A program made the position numbers and the translations under genes. Below, one piece after another: positions 42,830 to 53,840 of a stretch of DNA of 64,000 bases (position 1 is the stretch's first letter; each line of letters begins with the position of its first letter). The notes under the pieces are model-generated. The model was not told the DNA's origin. It was given only the letters and a program-made list of their open reading frames with translations, and ran no database searches. Source of the DNA: Metaphire vulgaris (taxonomy: Eukaryota; Annelida; Clitellata; Crassiclitellata; Megascolecidae); NCBI GenBank assembly GCA_018105865.1, contig CM030835.1:21217024-21281023 (forward strand). Reading direction: 5' to 3'.

Positions 42830-43380
42830 AGAGTCCATAATGCCTGTAGGCACGATGGACTCTAAAGTACATAATACCTATGTATGATGTACTCTAGAGT
42901 ACAGAATCCCCAAACACGATAGTAGGAATCAGCATGGACTCTAACAGAATTACGTACTCTAGAGTCAGAGATACCTGTAGGGAGGGTAGGCACGGTGGAC
43001 TCTAGATACAACGTACACTAGAGTCCACTGTACCTAGGTACAACGTACTCTAGAGTACATCATACCTAGGTAGAGTACGTTGTACCTAGGTATGACGTAC
43101 TCTAGAGTACGTTGTACCTAGGTATGACGTACTCTAGAGTACTTTGTACCTAGGTATGATGCACTCTGCAGTGCGTTGTGCCTGGAGTCCACCATGCCTA
43201 GGTATTTCGTAATCTAGAGTAGATGCTACCGCCAGTTATTGGGTACTCTAGAGTGTATTGTACCTAGGTATGGTGTACTCTAAAGTACATTGTACCTAAG
43301 TATGATGTACTCTAGAGTACTTTGTGCCTATGTATGATGTACTCTAGAGTAAATTGTACCTAGAGTCCGCCATGCCTGTC
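42830..43380. repeat. Array of alternating palindromes (ACTCTAGAGT / ACCTAGGT)
   Basis: Two palindromic modules alternate: GTACTCTAGAGTAC and TACCTAGGTA. They are joined by short GTTGT/TGATG linkers with a ~40-bp period, for roughly a dozen degenerate units. Some units change both arms together (GTACT...AGTAC to GCACT...AGTGC at ~43160), which preserves pairing. The right flank GGATACCCTAACTCCGCCAC with TGC resembles a MITE end. No coding. Confidence 0.85.
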
Positions 43381-43605
43381 ACACCGGTCCGCCGGATACC
43401 CTAACTCCGCCACTGCATGACTACTTGGTAATATTTTATGATCCCAGATGACCATGAATTTTCTAGATCACGTGATACTTTATTCGAAATTATTAATCTA
43501 ATTGCCTTGACCTTAGTGATTCGGCTAAGCGGATACTGTAATTGCTGTTGCCTCGGCTTAGTTTCACTATCTTTATCCGCGTTTTAAAATACATTAATGA
43601 CAGTT

Positions 43606-43606
43606 G

Positions 43607-43647
<41 letters not shown>
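43606..43647. repeat. (TA)n at the 5' junction of the RTE-like LINE
   Basis: About 20 TA units. The LINE 3' end (45468-45490) also runs GATGATGATG into TATATATA, so the element probably inserted into a TA repeat. Confidence 0.85.
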
Positions 43648-43649
<2 letters not shown>

Positions 43650-45490
43650 CTGAAAGAAGATAGAGAAATATGGATATACAAGAATTGTGAAGAAATACAG
43701 AACAATTTTAATGCCCACAGGACCAGGGATGCTTATAAAGGAATAAAACGAATAAGTGATGAATTCCAAATGAAAATTACAACCATCAAAAATAAAGAAG
43801 GCATTACACTAACACAAGATCATGAAATACAAAAGAGATGGAAAGAACATTTTGAAGAACTGTATAAACTAAATACTGCAGCGGATAAAGACATACTACT
43901 TCAAGTGCCAAGTACGAATCTTCATAAAACCACAGAAAACATACTAAAAGAAGAGGTAGAGCAGGCCATAAAAGAACTGAAAAAGAACAAAGCACCAGGA
44001 ATAGATGGCATACCTGCAGAACTATTGAAAGCAGGTGGAGAAACAATGACAGACCTGCTCCATGACCTTTTCAATAAAATATACAAAGATGAAACAGTCC
44101 CAGATGATTGAGGAAAAGGAATGATTGTACCCATCTACAAAAGGAAGGGTGATAAAGAAGACTGCAGTAACTACCGGGGAATAACGCTGTTGAGTACACC
44201 AAGCAAAGTCTTCTCCAAAGTACTACAAAAAAGAATAAGCAAATATGTAGAAGAAATTATGGGTGAAGAGCAGGCAGGCTTCCGTCCAGGGCGAAGTACA
44301 ATTGATCAACTCTTTATCATAAGACAGCTACTAGAAAAAACAATCGAGGCAAACAAGAGCTGTTATATTAACTACATCGATTACAAACAGGCCTTTGACT
44401 CAGTGTGGCAGGAAGGGTTGTGGCAAACAATGAGGCATGCAGGCATTGAAGAAAAACTCATCCGTTTAATACAGGCAATATATCAGAAGTCAGAAAGTGC
44501 AGTGAAATTAGATACTGAAATGTCAGAATGGTTTAAGACAAATGTAGGACTGAGACAAGGATGCATGTTGTCTCCAACACTTTTCATTATCATTCTGGAT
44601 GTAATTTTTAGAATAGCAATTGGAGACCTGGACATAGGCATAAAATGTAGTGGAAAAAAATTAAACAATCTAAAATTTGCAGACGATGTCAGCCTGATAA
44701 CAGACAACAAATCAGATCTTCAAACACTGACCAATGAAGTTAATCTAACAAGCAAAAAGATTTGGACTAACTATCAACCCAAAGAAAACGAAAACCATGG
44801 CAATCAGCAGAAAGGAAAAGCTCAAATCAAAATAGCACTAGAGAACATAACAATAGAACAAGTCGAAAGTTTCACCTATGTTGGAGGAGAAATTAGCAGT
44901 AATGGAAGTCATCAAGAAGACATAAAACAAAAAATCGCCAAAGGACTGCAAACGATGGGAGATTGCGAAAAATCTGGAGCAGCAAAGGCATAAACATCAG
45001 CACAAAAGCCACAATATACAACACCATAGTAGTCCCACAAATTATATATGGAGCAGAAACATGGAGCATGAAAGAAACAGACGAAAGAAGACTACTGGTG
45101 GCCGAAATGACGTGCCTACGAAGAATCCTGGGAGTAACCCGACTGGAAAAAATAAGAAACGAAGACATCAGACAACGTCTCAACATGAAGGATACAATAA
45201 TCGACAAAATTAGAAGAAAAAGACTAAAATGGTATGGGCATGTCAACAGAATGGATGAAAGGAGACTACCATACAAGGCTCTCTACACTCAAATAGAAGG
45301 AAACAAAGGAAGAGGAAGACCCAGGAAAAAGTGGATGGACAACATCAGAGAAGACATGAACATGAAAGGAATTACAATAGTAGAAGGAAGACGATTGACA
45401 GAAGATAGAACTTCTTGGAAACATTTTGTGTCTAGCTATTGCCGCTGATGAGCTGGCAGAAAGCAAAGATGATGATGATGATATATATAT
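43648..45490 (+). mobile_element. RTE-like LINE, 5' truncated and little damaged
   Basis: It lacks the endonuclease and begins just before the RT. After the coding region the 3' end is only ~30 bp and finishes in (GATGAT)n, typical of RTE-type elements with short 3' UTRs. Only one in-frame stop (TGA at 44109-44111, where a W codon TGG is expected before GKG) and one frame slip (~44960) break the frame, indicating a recent insertion. Confidence 0.88.
43650..45448 (+). pseudogene. RTE-like reverse transcriptase (one stop, one slip)
   Basis: Blocks in order: RWKEHFEELYKLNTAADKDI; KNKAPGIDGIPAELLKAGGE (finger domain); after the TGA, MIVPIYKRKGDKEDCSNYRG and ITLLSTPSKVFSKVLQKRI; QAGFRPGRSTIDQLFIIRQL; YINYIDYKQAFDSVWQEGLW (first catalytic Asp); GLRQGCMLSPTLFIIILDVI; and KFADDVSLI (catalytic FADD at 44676-44687). 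Then VESFTYVGGEISSNGSHQED. In the next frame come WSSKGINISTKATIYNTIVV, YGAETWSMKETDERRLLVAE and RLKWYGHVNRMDERRLPYKA, ending GRGRPRKKWMDNIRED. The protein would copy its RNA at a nicked target. All RT motifs look intact apart from the two breaks. Confidence 0.9.
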
Positions 45491-47039
45491 AACTGCTGAT
45501 AACGGAAGGGAGGAGAGTTTCTACCATTTAACGAGACTTTATAATTATGAAGAATGGTCGCATGCATTTATGATAGGAAACGCTTAAAATTGATCAATAA
45601 AAGATGATCGCGTGTGGCATAAATGGAAACTTAGACTTTTGACGCCAATTTGCAAGAAATTCCTACCAATGAATGCAATAGGCTAATAGCCTAGTCTAAT
45701 TTGCAGAGAATATCAAACGTTGTCCCTAGAAAACTTTTAAACGGTGTAAGTTGTTACAATGATACCCGAGAGGTACGTATTCCAATAGTCTCGACATAGA
45801 AAGGTAGGGGAAAAGGTAGGGTAAGGTACCAGTCAATTCTTGGGGTTGGCACTCGTAGAAAACTTAAAGGAGACTGCCTTCATGCTACAGCTTTTATGTA
45901 CTTTTGTTTAATGTCAATGAAAGAGGCGCTCGTATGGAATAGTATGAAATTAAAATTACTGGTCAAATATTTGTAGTGTCGCATTCATTATGAATTGTCA
46001 GTGTAAAGTAGTGTAAATCAAATTTATTTCTGTTGCGTTGCGTTGATTGGCCTGATTCCTACTAATTCAGTGACGCAAACCTTGTCAGAAAAACGGTCAA
46101 GACCTAATTTCGACCCGATCGACCGTCTCCGCAAATTTCAAGCAAATTCGCAATTTTAAAACACATTAAACTGCTAAAGATTTCAAAGCATCTAGTCTGC
46201 GTCACTACCTACAACAACCGTCCAACATTTATGTGGCGTACGTGTCTGTATACTCTATGTAATATACGTTATAACAGGGTCGGTTCCACGTTAGGGATGA
46301 CTGTGGATGCATCCCTCTCCGGCCCACCAAAAATGAGTTTTCAATGGAAGATGATCGTCTAAACGGTTTAGCCTTGAAGCATACACGCAAAGATATGGAC
46401 ATATCCATAGACAATGTCATCGACAAATTCGCTTTCAAAACTCGATTTTGCACTATGTATTTGTACAAGCACACTTAAATGGCTTTTATACATTGTCAAT
46501 TCTGAACATTATATTTTATAAATAAAATCTACAGAATTCTTCTAAAACCGTTTACATATAATTCCTTTGACAATTGGCGGAATCTTCCTACAAATTCATT
46601 GCATCTCACCACCAAGAGTTCTTGGAACCGCCATTGCGTTATGACATGAAAAATTTAATTACGTAACGGGGACGCTATTCTAGGATTCTGACATAATTGT
46701 ATTTATTTCATAGCCAGAAAACACCGACCCGTGTCTACACCCCATAGGGACACGACCTTCGCAAAAAATACGTGTCTGGACACGAGGACACGGGCCGTTC
46801 TTGCGCCTCTGTACAAATTGACTTTTTCTCCAGCGCTTTGTCGCCACATTCGCCCTCTTTCTACTACGTCCTGTGTTCCTGTGACGAACGGGTTATTGCA
46901 CACGTTTTTGATAATTGTGTGGCTGCTTTGCCAGGTATTTTTCTTTATTTTCTTCGGCCGTTACCGAGAGAGAAACTGAGGCAGACAGAAAACCACCGAG
47001 GCAGACAGATAGGCACCGAGATAGACAGTCGTTAGAGAT
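45491..47039. other. No recognisable feature
   Basis: AT-rich to mixed DNA with short frames only. GACACG repeats near 46750-46795 are minor. Confidence 0.5.
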
Positions 47040-47666
47040 AGCATTTTTTCCGGTTTTGGAGCCTTCGCGGCTGCCAGCACGTGTATGTACGTGACACGGA
47101 TTCGCCGCAGTTCTCGGTAATTACCGACGTTATGCGCTTGAATTTTACACCAATCGCGAGGACTGCGGTCTACTCATCGGTTCTTTGAAATGATTCTTGC
47201 CGTCCTCCACTTTTCTTCGTCGTTCTGAAAGCTTCATGTCGGTGGCCGTCGCCGCTGAGGCTCCGCCAATGGGCCGCCATTAAAATGGCCGCCGTGTGAC
47301 AAATCAACGGGACTGCGAAATTGTCGTCCCAGGCTTCGCTGGAACATTCATCTACTTCGGTTATGCCGATTTCGGTGGCGAACTATTTTCTTGCGGAAGA
47401 CCACTTCTTCGGAATTCACCGCCGGATGTTACTGTGCGCAGAACGAATTCTTCCAACTCGCGGATTTACAACATCTTTCCGGTCCTCGCTAACGTGTTTT
47501 CTCCTGAAGGACCGCGCCAGTTTTTTTCCTGGCAGCGAGTTTAATTTATCATCCAAATGGATTTTCAACATCGCCATTTTTTACCTTCATTGACACGTTG
47601 GGGCTGTCAAAGCGATTTTGATTTTAGTATTTGAACTATGCTTAGAATGCTATAAAATTATCCTGG

Positions 47667-47670
<4 letters not shown>
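47040..47670 (+). repeat. Uncharacterised retroelement-like repeat, copy 2
   Basis: Partner of 40250-40980 (see there). It ends TTAGAATGCTATAAAATTAT followed by (AAT)n at 47667-47726. The different simple tail from copy 1 fits slippage or template jumping at retroelement ends. Confidence 0.6.

Positions 47671-47726
<56 letters not shown>
47667..47726. repeat. (AAT)n microsatellite
   Basis: About 19 AAT units at the end of the repeat copy 2. Confidence 0.95.
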
Positions 47727-48690
47727 GCATCGTGTCTTTGCGAAACAATTATTGGTTCTTTGATTTTGAATTGGACGTTTTTGCTGTATTAAAATAGTTT
47801 AACGATTAACGGGTTAACGAGTTCTGAAAGGCTATAGGGCCTATTGGAAATCCAACAAACGGAAAAGTAGAGACACATAAATTTAGGAAAACAGGAAAGC
47901 AAGTGACTGATTTAGAGAAAAGAATTCTGAACCTTATCGTAGCCACTGGGAGAACGAGGCCCCATTCTGGCTGGGTCCAGTCGTGGGATTTACTCATATA
48001 CGCTTTGTGCGAGGGAATGTGTGTGGTATGATCAGCCTTTTTATTTGTCGGAGACTTTTTACAGAAGAATGTCGATGACCCCTATTTGGGAATCCTGACT
48101 ATGCCACTGATTCTGAACATTGGCAAATACGTCACTAATTTTGGGCAGTTTTTGACCCCTCTTCCCCTTCTCAACAACTGTTAAACATTTAGTGACTCCC
48201 CTATAATTATGTCAAAACTGTTGACCCCCCTAAGATTTTTGACTGATCCTCCTAAAAATTTAAAAGGTTATATTATTTTTGCGGTGATGACATTTTCCCA
48301 TTTTTTGCTCATCAAGCGACAAAATGTGGGGGGATGACCTTTTTGCTTGTCAGGCTTTTTCAGTTGTAGTAAATAGTATTCCTAAAATCTTCTAAATTTT
48401 GATTATTTGTATGTAAAAAACAAAATTGTTGACGTCAACTTATCTTTACCCCTCCCTGACAATAACTGTTAAAATTTTTCAGATCCTCCCCTTTTTTGCT
48501 GACGCTATTAATGGACAGTCCAGAAATGTAATTAATTTCCTTGTCGGCAATTGTCATATTTTTAAATATAATATATCTAATAATTATTGATTGAATAATT
48601 ATAATATTATTATTCAATCTGACAGGGCAGCGAAATACAGTATAATGATTTAATTTCCCCCTTAAATTTCATGGCGTTCCTATTTTCAAA
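47727..48690. other. Decayed MITE fragments, no gene
   Basis: The right end AATCCTGACTATGCCACTG (48094-48112) belongs to the GGCTACGCCACTG class. Motif variants lie at ~48283-48320 and 48333-48355. An inverted repeat ATTGAATAAT/ATTATTCAAT is at 48590-48620. Element limits could not be set. Confidence 0.45.
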
Positions 48691-48706
48691 TGTGACGTAA
48701 CTTCTA

Positions 48707-49087
48707 TTGACGACTAATCAGCGAAGTTTAATCTCTCTACCTTCAGAATTAATTATCTCTGGTGATTTTAATTTTCAAATGTATACTGATTCAAACCAGA
48801 CTGCTCAGTTAAATAGTCTACTAGATTCATTTGATCTTTTTCAGCATGTGGTTTTTCCAACCCATGATAAGGGGCATATTCTTGATCTTCTTATTACCAG
48901 GTCCACCTTCAAAATTATTTCAAATGTAAGCCCAAATGAAGCATACTTATCTGATCACTTAGTTCTATCAGCCTCTATAGCATTCCCTCATAAGGAACCA
49001 CAAATTTACACTAAAATTAATTTTCGACCTTGGTCCAAACTTGCTATACAGGCTTTTAAAAATCACATTCTATTGTCTGAATTATAA
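48707..49087 (+). pseudogene. LINE C endonuclease C-terminal part
   Basis: Reads SELIISGDFNFQMYTDSNQT (the SGDFN catalytic block of APE endonucleases), then PTHDKGHILDLLITRS and YLSDHLVLSASI (the SDH active-site block). It ends at a TAA (49085-49087) in frame with the next ATG. Alignment with LINE B shows that the protein should continue through this codon, so TAA is a point mutation. Confidence 0.88.
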
Positions 49088-51166
49088 ATGAACCCTTCAA
49101 GCACGGTTTCTGAATTAGCGGACAAATTCTCGTCAGTATTACGCAGCGCTTTGGATAAGCTAATTCCTGAAAAAACAAAAATGGTTGCTGCTCGACCCAC
49201 CAAACCTTGGTTCGATTCTAATATTGCAGATGCCAGACGCCGTCGTAGTCAGCTAGAAAGGCGCTGGAAGTTTTCTCGTTTGCCCTCAGATAAGGTAAAG
49301 TTTAGGAAGCAGTGTCAGCTTGTTCGCAAACTTGTCTCTTCAGCCAAATCAACATTTCTGACAAACCTTGTCCTTGAAAATTCCTCAAATCCTCGGTCAC
49401 TCTGGCAATCACTGCATAAAATGCTACACAGGGACAAGGATACGGCTCTCCCAAACAACATTCATGTGTCTTCCTTACCTGACACATTTCTTATGTACTT
49501 TTCGGATAAAATTGCTAAAATTCGGGGAAAATTTTCTAGCATTGCTTCAACTGGGTTCTCTCTTCCTGTCTCACCGCCACTTGTGTTTAGTTCCTTTCAA
49601 TCTATCACTCTTTCTGATCTTCATAAACTGATTTTTTCATCGCCGCCTACTCATTGTTCTCTTGATATACTGCCAAATTACATACTCAAAGAATGTTTTG
49701 ATGTCCTTGGTCCAGTTATTCTGAATCTGATAAATCTTTCACTAACAGAAGGTTGCTTTCCATCTTCCTTTGCAAATGCTGTGGTCCACCCTCTAATAAA
49801 GAAATCATCCCTGTGCCCAAATGACTTAGCAAATTACAGACCTATATCCAACTTGAACTTTTTATCAAAGATTCTCGAGAGAGCGGTTGCAAATCAAATT
49901 CATGCCCATCTATCTTCAAATGACCTTTTTCTTCACTTTCAGTCAGCATACCGAAAACATCATTCTACTGAAACTGCTCTGCTCTCTGTCCATGATCATA
50001 TCATAAATGCAATGGATGATGGCAAGGTCACTGCATTAATACTTCTTGATCTATCAGCAGCTTTTGATACTGTGGATCATTCCATCCTCCTACACCGTCT
50101 CCAACACTGGTTTGGTCTTTCTGATTCAGCACTGCACTGGTTCACTACATATTTGAGTCCTCGCACTCAGTCTGTCTGCACAAATGGCACCTTTTCATCA
50201 TCAGCTACTTTAAATTGTGGGGTCCCCCAAGGCTCTGTTCTTGGTCCTCTCTTGTTCACTTTATACACGACTCCTCTTGGCTCATTACTGTCAAACCATC
50301 ACCTAGATTACCACCTATATGCAGATGATACTCAGATCTTTATTTCATTTGATAAGTCTTCATCAGAATCTTCATTGGAAACTATTTCTCAAGCATTCTC
50401 TCATATTCAGTCCTGGATGGATTCAAACAAATTGCTTTTAAACCCGGCCAAAACTGAATTTTTACTTTTAGGCACAAAGCCCCAGCTCAAGAAATTTGAT
50501 TCTATAAACTCTATTAAACTTGGTGATTCAACTATTCCTGTAAGTAGTTCTGCACGGGATCTAGGAGTAATTTTTGATTCCACACTTTCTTTCTCAACTC
50601 ACACAAATAGCATTTGTAAAGTAGCTCACTACCACCTTCGTGATTTGTATCGTATTAGAAAAGTTCTGAATAAACCTGCATTAATGCTTTTGGCAAATGC
50701 CTTAGTGTCCAGTCGTCTTGATTATTGCAACTCCCTTCTTTTTGGCATTTCTAAATCAAACCTGGCTAAACTCCAACGAGTTCAAAATTCATTGGCTCGG
50801 GTAGTTTCAAAAACCCCAAAACGTGAGCACATAACCCCAGTCCGTAAGGGTCTTCACTGGCTTCCAATTAAAGAAAGGATAGACTTTAAAATCTGCCTTC
50901 AGGTATACAAAACACTTTACTACAAGGAACCCAGTTACCTTCTTTCAAAACTTTCTGTACAAGCAAACAAATACTCGACCAGATCCTCGTCTGCAATAGT
51001 TCTCTCCATCCCCCATACTCGGACAGTTCTTGGTTCTCGTGCTATCTCAGTGGCTGCCCCAAAACTCTGGAACTCATTGCCTCAGCATGTTCGCATTGCA
51101 AATTCATTACAAATTTTTAGAGCAAGATTAAAAACCCATCTTTTTGACCGGGCTTATCCACCATAG
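49088..51166 (+). CDS. LINE C reverse transcriptase (692-codon frame)
   Basis: The longest open frame in the window. Residues ~1-60 are the linker between endonuclease and RT (ARPTKPWFDSNIADARRRRS). ~240-260 PNDLANYRPISNLNFLSKIL; ~290 SAYRKHHSTETALLSVHDHI; ~315-335 ALILLDLSAAFDTVDHSILL (first catalytic Asp); ~375 NCGVPQGSVLGPLLFTLYTT; YADD at 50319-50330 (second and third catalytic Asp). ~450 LLLNPAKTEFLLLG; ~540 VLNKPALMLLANALVSSRLD; ~590 HWLPIKERIDFKICLQVYKT; C-terminus APKLWNSLPQHVRI and FRARLKTHLFDRAYPP. Length and blocks match CR1/L2-type ORF2 after the endonuclease. The frame itself has no break; the only fault is the TAA just upstream. It is a candidate for recent activity or for supplying RT in trans, which is inference. 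Confidence 0.92.
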   Translation: MNPSSTVSELADKFSSVLRSALDKLIPEKTKMVAARPTKPWFDSNIADARRRRSQLERRWKFSRLPSDKVKFRKQCQLVRKLVSSAKSTFLTNLVLENSSNPRSLWQSLHKMLHRDKDTALPNNIHVSSLPDTFLMYFSDKIAKIRGKFSSIASTGFSLPVSPPLVFSSFQSITLSDLHKLIFSSPPTHCSLDILPNYILKECFDVLGPVILNLINLSLTEGCFPSSFANAVVHPLIKKSSLCPNDLANYRPISNLNFLSKILERAVANQIHAHLSSNDLFLHFQSAYRKHHSTETALLSVHDHIINAMDDGKVTALILLDLSAAFDTVDHSILLHRLQHWFGLSDSALHWFTTYLSPRTQSVCTNGTFSSSATLNCGVPQGSVLGPLLFTLYTTPLGSLLSNHHLDYHLYADDTQIFISFDKSSSESSLETISQAFSHIQSWMDSNKLLLNPAKTEFLLLGTKPQLKKFDSINSIKLGDSTIPVSSSARDLGVIFDSTLSFSTHTNSICKVAHYHLRDLYRIRKVLNKPALMLLANALVSSRLDYCNSLLFGISKSNLAKLQRVQNSLARVVSKTPKREHITPVRKGLHWLPIKERIDFKICLQVYKTLYYKEPSYLLSKLSVQANKYSTRSSSAIVLSIPHTRTVLGSRAISVAAPKLWNSLPQHVRIANSLQIFRARLKTHLFDRAYPP

Positions 51167-51317
51167 ACTGTCACCCGTTTGTCCGGCTGGATACCCTGGA
51201 TTTGACCTGGATCTTTAGTGGTTTGGATTTGGAGTGTCATCGGTTGATGCTCCTGTGCATTATGAAAGTGGCGCTATAGAAGTTTAAGATTAGATTAGAT
51301 TTTAGATTAGAAGTGGA

Positions 51318-51408
51318 TAGTGTTGCCCGTCCTGGGTTTTTCTCACTAGATTTGGATTGTTTCAGTGTCGTCTGGGTATTTGGGTCAATAAACACACTGG
51401 CAACACTG
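51318..51408. mobile_element. 91-bp hAT-type MITE
   Basis: Ends TAGTGTTGCC (C to T at the first base) and GGCAACACTG. Flanks GAAGTGGA and GAAGTGGG agree at 7 of 8. It is the same TIR class as 59397-59847. It inserted directly beside the LINE C tail. Confidence 0.8.
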
Positions 51409-51984
51409 GAAGTGGGAGGCGAACCCAAAGTGTCTCTAATTGTTCCTTATTCGGTACTGATATGGATTTGTTGTTGCTGTTCATTGGTGAATGGGATAGA
51501 AGTGGCAGTGATCAGCAGACAAACGGCACCTGGGAAAATACGGCGAGTCATGCGGATATCCAGTCAACCGGCGCGGTCTACAGCAAGATAACATGTTTTA
51601 ATGGCAGATTCAATTATGTTTTTTGTCAAAATGAAATACGTACTGATAGGATATAATAATAAAACAAGAAAGAGAATCTAACAAAGAATATGGTTCAGAT
51701 TTCAATATTGGTTATCCGTGTAATCTCGCTTAAGAAAAATGAAGACTCCTGGAATCATCCAAGTGAACACCTTCTGATATTGATGATCGTTTGGTCGCAC
51801 CCATCGGCCTCTCATAGGAGCTCTTATACTAGGTTATAGGTTAGGCAGTGGTTCAGTCAACTTTAGCGTTAGACATACGTGACGTGAAGTTTGCTTAGAA
51901 GCGGATAATTTTCTTTGAGATCACGCAACCAAACATTTTCCGACAAACCATACAAAGTTCACTTCTAATCAAACTTAATCTCCA
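51409..51984. other. No recognisable feature
   Basis: A ~100-codon frame (51357-51656) runs through the MITE into unique sequence. No family recognised. Confidence 0.4.
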
Positions 51985-52375
51985 TAATTACATGCATCTA
52001 ATTGCTTTTCTCCAGTCCAATGGTGTTTTCTAGGGTTTCAACACTGCTGTTATGAACCCATGTAGCCATCTGATTGTATGCAGGTACACATCACTGTTTT
52101 TGAGCATTTCTGCTGTGACATTGCAGAGTCCTAGGGCTTTGTTTTTTTCTCATCTGTTTCACTGTCCTTTCTATCTCTTCCATTGTGATATCGTCTTCTT
52201 CCCCTAACTCATCCTCTAATTTACATCTATCCTCTGATTGATCGATTGCATTAAATGTTTCTTCTGTGTTGCTAGGTTCTTCTCGGTTTAGTAGCTCATC
52301 AAAATGTTGTTTCCATCTTGCCATGATCTTTTCCTTTTATGCTAATATTTCTCCATTTCTATTTTTAACCGGTTC
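51985..52375 (-). mobile_element. RTE-like LINE fragment (region just before and into the RT)
   Basis: The minus strand reads MARWKQHFDELLNREEPSNT, EERTVKQMRKKQSP-like and, in another frame, LCNVTAEMLKNSDVYL, HGFITAVLKP and TPLDWRKAI. This is the RWxxHFxxLLN ... ITAEMLK ... VPxDWxxA order of RTE/BovB elements. Short and frame-shifted. Confidence 0.75.
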
Positions 52376-53840
52376 AATGTTTATTATACATGCACGTTAC
52401 TTATATAATAAGCGACCAATGAGGAAAACGTCTTCAAACCAGACACCATTACGACTGGTTCGGTTAACAAAGAGAGTACCAATCCCAGGCATTCACCCGA
52501 AATCGTGTCAAATTAAAATTGGAATTTCTCAAGTAGTTATGCGACCTTACTACGAACCTGAAGACATTACCTACACTTTCTAAAACAATCGTGTGTTTTG
52601 GCTAAGGCAAGATCAAGGATCTTTGTGCCTTGTGAGGAGATTGTAGATAGTGTCTTTGCTTTACTGCGTAGCTCTTATGTGCAGACTCAGTCCATAGACT
52701 CTAAAACCGTTCATATGAATGCTATAGCTTTTGCAGTTTTGCAACTTAGGATGAATCTGCAGGTTAGCTGCCTCAAGATAATTATAAGATGAACTGCAGA
52801 ATGACAATTTTCTCATGGACCATGGACAGAAAACTGACAGTTATTTAACAGTTATAATAAGCGATGAATGAAAGATTGGAAACCATATATATCAAAATAG
52901 AATATCAACAGATATGTTTAGGCTATTTATTCACGATAAAATGAATTTGATATTTCCATTGAGCTTTTGGGCTTCTCTTTCTGTAATTTATCGTCTGTCA
53001 AGGCTGCCATATTTTTTTGATGTGCTTTCCTATAACATGCCTTCAATAAATCAGCAATAGGGAATCAACAAGCCAAATGGAAATGTGATAACGTAATGAT
53101 CCAGCAAAATGATCATGAGCAGTGCAGTTACTTGCTGTGCAATGAGCAACGTAAGCATTGCCATATTTTGTTTAATCTCAGTGCTATACAAAATGGCACT
53201 GACTTAAATTGCGATTGGTCAAAGGAGAACAATTCCATCTTATTTCAACATTTTAACTAAATAGGTGAATTCATCGCAATAAGATTGTAACTGTCCTACT
53301 ACAGTGTATGACGAAATGCAGTTCACTGTGTAAAGATAGAGCCATCGTTTAAATCTCTGCCCAATCAATCAGGTTTTAGTAAAAAATTGAATATTAGCAA
53401 TATTAGGAAATGCAAGTACTGTAGTTTTATATCATGATTGCAATCATTAATGTTATGTTACAAATTTAAAAGTGCAGTGGCGATATAATACTGCAGAAAA
53501 CGCCACCAAAGTCCGCGCATTTCTATCCTGGGATTGCCGATATATTTACAATGAAGCAGGGTGGTCCCGATTTTATTGGGATACCCTATGTACATGTGTA
53601 TACGTTATATTGAATTTAGTTTGTGTTTATACAAGCCCAAAAGAGCCAATAATTGAGTAGTTAATTGTCGTTATAAAATTTGATCCTGGACTTGCCTTTA
53701 CAGCTATCAGCAGCCAACATTAGCTAATTAATTATCGGTGCTCTAGTTTCAGAAAGACTACGATAATTAATAAAACACGTGTAAACACTTTCCTTTCTGC
53801 TTATTTCTAATCTATATGACTGTTAGTTTTGTACAGCATC
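52376..53840. other. No recognisable feature
   Basis: Several short frames. No element ends or conserved motifs were seen. Confidence 0.5.

Larger units (their letters stand above)
48700..51303 (+). mobile_element. LINE C: CR1/L2-like retrotransposon, 5' truncated, near intact ORF
   Basis: It is truncated within the endonuclease at about 48700. It retains the C-terminal endonuclease, the complete RT and a short 3' UTR (GGATTTGGAGTGTCATCGGT, GAAAGTGGCGCTATAGAAGT) ending in a (GATTA)n tail at 51285-51310. Only one nonsense codon interrupts 817 codons. Relatives with the same 3' UTR type occur at 13564-14325 and 60396-60640. Confidence 0.93.

Noticed and set aside
42830..43380. CRISPR-like array
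   Set aside because: The units are palindromic throughout, vary in length and have no unique spacers. The genome is eukaryotic.
51357..51656. 99-codon frame as a secreted peptide
   Set aside because: It begins inside a MITE, and the hydrophobic stretch is internal with no cysteine framework.
52266..52583. 105-codon plus-strand frame
   Set aside because: Its first half is the antisense of an RTE-like LINE fragment. The rest has no recognisable motif.
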